From Gottschalkia acidurici 9a (GTDB lineage: Bacteria > Bacillota > Clostridia > Tissierellales > Gottschalkiaceae), in assembly GCF_000299355.1 (NCBI RefSeq), contig NC_018664.1:372001-436000 (forward strand): a stretch of DNA of 64,000 nucleotides, written 5' to 3'. Shown here in pieces: positions 62,007-64,000 of the stretch. The notes under the pieces were generated by a model, which did no database searches, had not been told where the DNA came from, and was given only the letters and a program-made list of their open reading frames with translations. Positions within the stretch are counted from its first letter, which is position 1. Each line of letters begins with the position of its first letter. Made by a program: the position numbers and the translations under genes.

Positions 62007-62990
62007 ATGATTAAGTCATTTAGAATTATAATATTAGTATCCGTTATGATTATAGGACTAGTGGGATGTGGGAAACAAGATAAAGAAGATTCACAGAAGT
62101 CTCAAAACAACATGACAGGAGAGGAGAAGAGTATAGACAAAGGACAAATAAAAACTAGGACTGTGAGAGATGCTTTTGGTGAAGTTGAGATACCTGTAAA
62201 AGCTGAGCGTATAGTAGCACCTTATTTAGAAGACTATCTAGTTGCTTTAGGAAAGGAACCGGTAGTACAGTGGTATACTCAAACTTGGGGTAAACAGGAT
62301 TATTTAAATCTAGATGTACCTTTATTTGATATAAACGGAGATATAGAAGTATTATTAGATTCTAATCCAGATTTAATTATACTAGAAGGGGAGCCTGATG
62401 CGGAGAAATATGAAAAATATTCAAAGATAGCCCCAACTTACTGGTTGCCTAAAGATGTAAATCAAAACATGTCAAAGACTATTCAAACTATAGGAGATAT
62501 ACTAGGAGTACCAGAGAAAGCAAAAGAGGTTCTAAAAAGTTATGAGGAAAAAGCAGCTAAGGCAAAAGAAGAATTAAAAAAGACAGTTGGAAATGAAACG
62601 GTAGCTGTTATTCGTGTAAATATAGGGGACAAATCATTAGCTTTATTCAGTTCAGAGAAAGGATTCATAGGATCGACAATGTATAATGATCTTGGTCTAA
62701 CACCACATCAAATGGTTAAAGACGTGAAAGACTATCACAGTGTACTATCATTAGAAATTATACCACAACTTGATGCAGACCATATTTTTATCTTTCCATC
62801 TAACGGAGACTGGTCTTCACCAGAAAATAAAGAGGCAATAAAGAGTGTGGAGGAAGGAAAGCTATGGCAGAACCTACCTGCTGTTAAAAATGGACATGTT
62901 TATAAGGTGGATAGATCACATTGGCAAACGACAGCAATTAAAGCAAAGTCAATGCAGATAGATGATGTACTTAAGGAACTTACTAAATAG
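62007..62990 (+). CDS. Siderophore-binding lipoprotein
   Basis: This 327-residue extracellular lipoprotein has lipobox LVGC and the FecB-like layout: VEIPVKAERIVAPYLEDYLVALGKEPVV, NPDLIILEGEPDAEKYEKY, KIAPTYWLPKDVNQNMSKTI and LWQNLPAVKNGHVYKVD. It is monocistronic, with its own Fur box and terminator. The chimeric regulator that follows carries a domain whose visible start (RIFAPYLEDFLLSLGVTPIAQ) closely follows this protein (RIVAPYLEDYLVALGKEPVVQ), so the two likely bind the same ligand. Confidence 0.93.
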   Translation: MIKSFRIIILVSVMIIGLVGCGKQDKEDSQKSQNNMTGEEKSIDKGQIKTRTVRDAFGEVEIPVKAERIVAPYLEDYLVALGKEPVVQWYTQTWGKQDYLNLDVPLFDINGDIEVLLDSNPDLIILEGEPDAEKYEKYSKIAPTYWLPKDVNQNMSKTIQTIGDILGVPEKAKEVLKSYEEKAAKAKEELKKTVGNETVAVIRVNIGDKSLALFSSEKGFIGSTMYNDLGLTPHQMVKDVKDYHSVLSLEIIPQLDADHIFIFPSNGDWSSPENKEAIKSVEEGKLWQNLPAVKNGHVYKVDRSHWQTTAIKAKSMQIDDVLKELTK

Positions 62991-63020
62991 AATAAAGGGG
63001 TTCTTCATGAGATTAATGGA

Positions 63021-63060
63021 AAGGAAGTCATTCAATTATTATTGAATAGCTTCCTTTTTT
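63021..63060 (+). terminator. Rho-independent terminator
   Basis: AAGGAAGTCATTCAATTA / TATTGAATAGCTTCCTT stem with a small internal mismatch and a TTTTTT tail. Confidence 0.85.
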
Positions 63061-63074
63061 GATTTATAATATAA

Positions 63075-63094
63075 AATGATAATCATTATTAATT
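63075..63094 (+). promoter_or_regulatory. Fur-type box
   Basis: AATGATAATCATTATTAATT has one change (C to T) in the second half, about 15 bases before the start of the AraC-SBP gene. Confidence 0.78.
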
Positions 63095-63106
63095 GGAGGA
63101 AAATAA

Positions 63107-64000
63107 ATGAAGGAAAAAATAGCCACATCTATAGTCAATCCTAGTTTATTTTATAAATTGATTGATATCAAATACTTCACCGAGTGGAACGAAGAGGACA
63201 AAATTCCTACAGGCTATAATATATTAATTATTACAAGTGGAAAAGGAGTAGTAAGCATAGATAATATGATATTCAGTCTTGAAAGAGGGGACTGTTTTAT
63301 TCTTACACCAGACATGACAAATAATATAAAAGAGCAAGCGGATGAACTTTGTTTTTATTTACTCACATTTGATGTAGTGATATCAGAGGAGATTAAATCA
63401 AATGATACTGTAGGGAATCTAAAGATTAAACTTCCTTGTGAAGGAAAAGTTGACTGTGCTCCATTTTCTCAATGTATTGATTTAGTAGAGAATATATTCA
63501 AAGATTGTTATCGTAAAAATGAAATAGTAGCTTTCAATAATCATGTTCGATTTCAGCAATTATTACTCTATATTTTTCAACATAATGATTCTAGAAAAGA
63601 GACAGATATATATGTGCGAGTAAGCGAATCTATTGAATATATAAAACAAAATTTTAAGGATATTTTAACCGTAGATGAATTATCTATAATTTCTGATGTT
63701 AATAGAAATAGATATACATCTTTGTTTAAAAAAATAACAGGTCAAGTTCCTCTTAATTATATAAATGAAATTCGAATTAATAGAGCTAAGCGACTATTAT
63801 TAATGACAGATGATAAACTATTTGATATTGCTCGAAATGTTGGATTTAATGATGAATATTATTTTAGTAGACGATTTAAGCAAACAGTTGGGATTTCTCC
63901 TGGTCAATATAGATATAATAATAGGCAAAATATTAGAATATTTGCCCCATATCTTGAAGACTTTCTTTTATCTCTAGGGGTTACACCTATTGCTCAGTGT
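63107..64000 (+). CDS. AraC regulator fused to a siderophore-binding domain (Btr-like), 3'-partial
   Basis: The frame is open to the right edge (298 residues visible). It has a cupin-like arm (YNILIITSGKGVVSIDNMIFSLERGD), an AraC double helix-turn-helix (ILTVDELSIISDVNRNRYTSLFKKI; DKLFDIARNVGFNDEYYFSRRFKQTVG) and, without a membrane segment, the start of a binding domain (IRIFAPYLEDFLLSLGVTPI). So it is of the cytoplasmic Btr type, like the gene at 44.9 kb, and not the lipoprotein-linked type at 51-55 kb. GGAGGA precedes the ATG at 63107. It probably activates the adjacent binding-lipoprotein gene on sensing its imported ligand. Confidence 0.9.
   Translation, partial: MKEKIATSIVNPSLFYKLIDIKYFTEWNEEDKIPTGYNILIITSGKGVVSIDNMIFSLERGDCFILTPDMTNNIKEQADELCFYLLTFDVVISEEIKSNDTVGNLKIKLPCEGKVDCAPFSQCIDLVENIFKDCYRKNEIVAFNNHVRFQQLLLYIFQHNDSRKETDIYVRVSESIEYIKQNFKDILTVDELSIISDVNRNRYTSLFKKITGQVPLNYINEIRINRAKRLLLMTDDKLFDIARNVGFNDEYYFSRRFKQTVGISPGQYRYNNRQNIRIFAPYLEDFLLSLGVTPIAQC

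Noticed and set aside
1-64000. CRISPR arrays, tRNA or rRNA genes, intact insertion sequences
   Set aside because: No regular spaced repeats, no tRNA or rRNA motifs and no transposase frame with terminal inverted repeats were seen.

Overview
The window is AT-rich DNA from a low-GC Gram-positive anaerobe, most likely a member of the Clostridia close to Peptostreptococcaceae or Tissierellales. The evidence is codon use rich in ATA, AGA and TTA, strong AGGAGG ribosome sites, frequent TTG and GTG starts, a 2-hydroxyacyl-CoA dehydratase-type activase, nitrogenase-like proteins and Crp/Fnr-type regulators. No rRNA, tRNA, CRISPR array or intact insertion sequence was seen. The theme is metal, above all iron, acquisition: about sixteen sites match the Fur consensus (TGATAAT-N-ATTATCA type) and nearly every transport operon has one.

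Layout. 1-2.8 kb: the end of an Xaa-Pro aminopeptidase and an unknown acidic coiled-coil protein. 3-6.9 kb: a Fur-boxed Mn/Fe (TroA/MntA-type) ABC importer. 6.9-7.2 kb: remnant of a siderophore importer. 7.3-10.9 kb: feoA, feoB, a nicotianamine-synthase-like SAM protein and a flippase-like membrane protein. 11-19.9 kb: a Crp/Fnr regulator, a giant activase/HgdB-like ATP-driven reductase, a NitT/TauT-type ABC importer, two small cupins and a second, frameshifted Crp/Fnr regulator. The two ends of this block share a GTATCC-N2-GGATAC-like palindrome. 20-26.9 kb: an AraC regulator divergent from a Fur-boxed operon of a NifH-like ATPase, an IsdE-like haem-type binding protein, FecCD permease, ATPase and two NifD/NifK-like proteins. 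27-44 kb: mixed accessory genes (unknown Fur-boxed protein, alternative S4, decayed toxin/immunity genes, HxlR-flavoprotein pair, DUF2325, AraC-MATE pair, MerR-ABC export cassette, chemoreceptor, YhaM-like nuclease). 44.9-64 kb: a large siderophore-uptake region with four AraC-substrate-binding-protein chimeras, three separate binding lipoproteins, one FecCD/FecCD/ATPase set, a Fur-boxed exporter-type ABC protein and several decayed duplicates.

The most notable system is 20.9-26.9 kb. It joins an importer whose binding protein looks haem-specific with a complete two-component nitrogenase-like reductase under a Fur box. Nitrogenase-like enzymes already known to act on tetrapyrroles (DPOR, COR, CfbCD) make an anaerobic, ATP-driven reduction of imported haem or another iron chelate a testable idea. 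It is inference, not shown here. A second notable design is a pair of AraC regulators joined through an internal lipoprotein signal sequence to a complete siderophore-binding domain (51.2-55.4 kb).

Several genes carry single-base frameshifts, mostly at short A/T runs (21.6, 38.0, 50.4 and 59.9 kb; another at 19.8 kb is not in a run). These may be assembly errors, real decay or slippage sites. Many pseudogene fragments lie between operons, so the region has been turning over by duplication and deletion.
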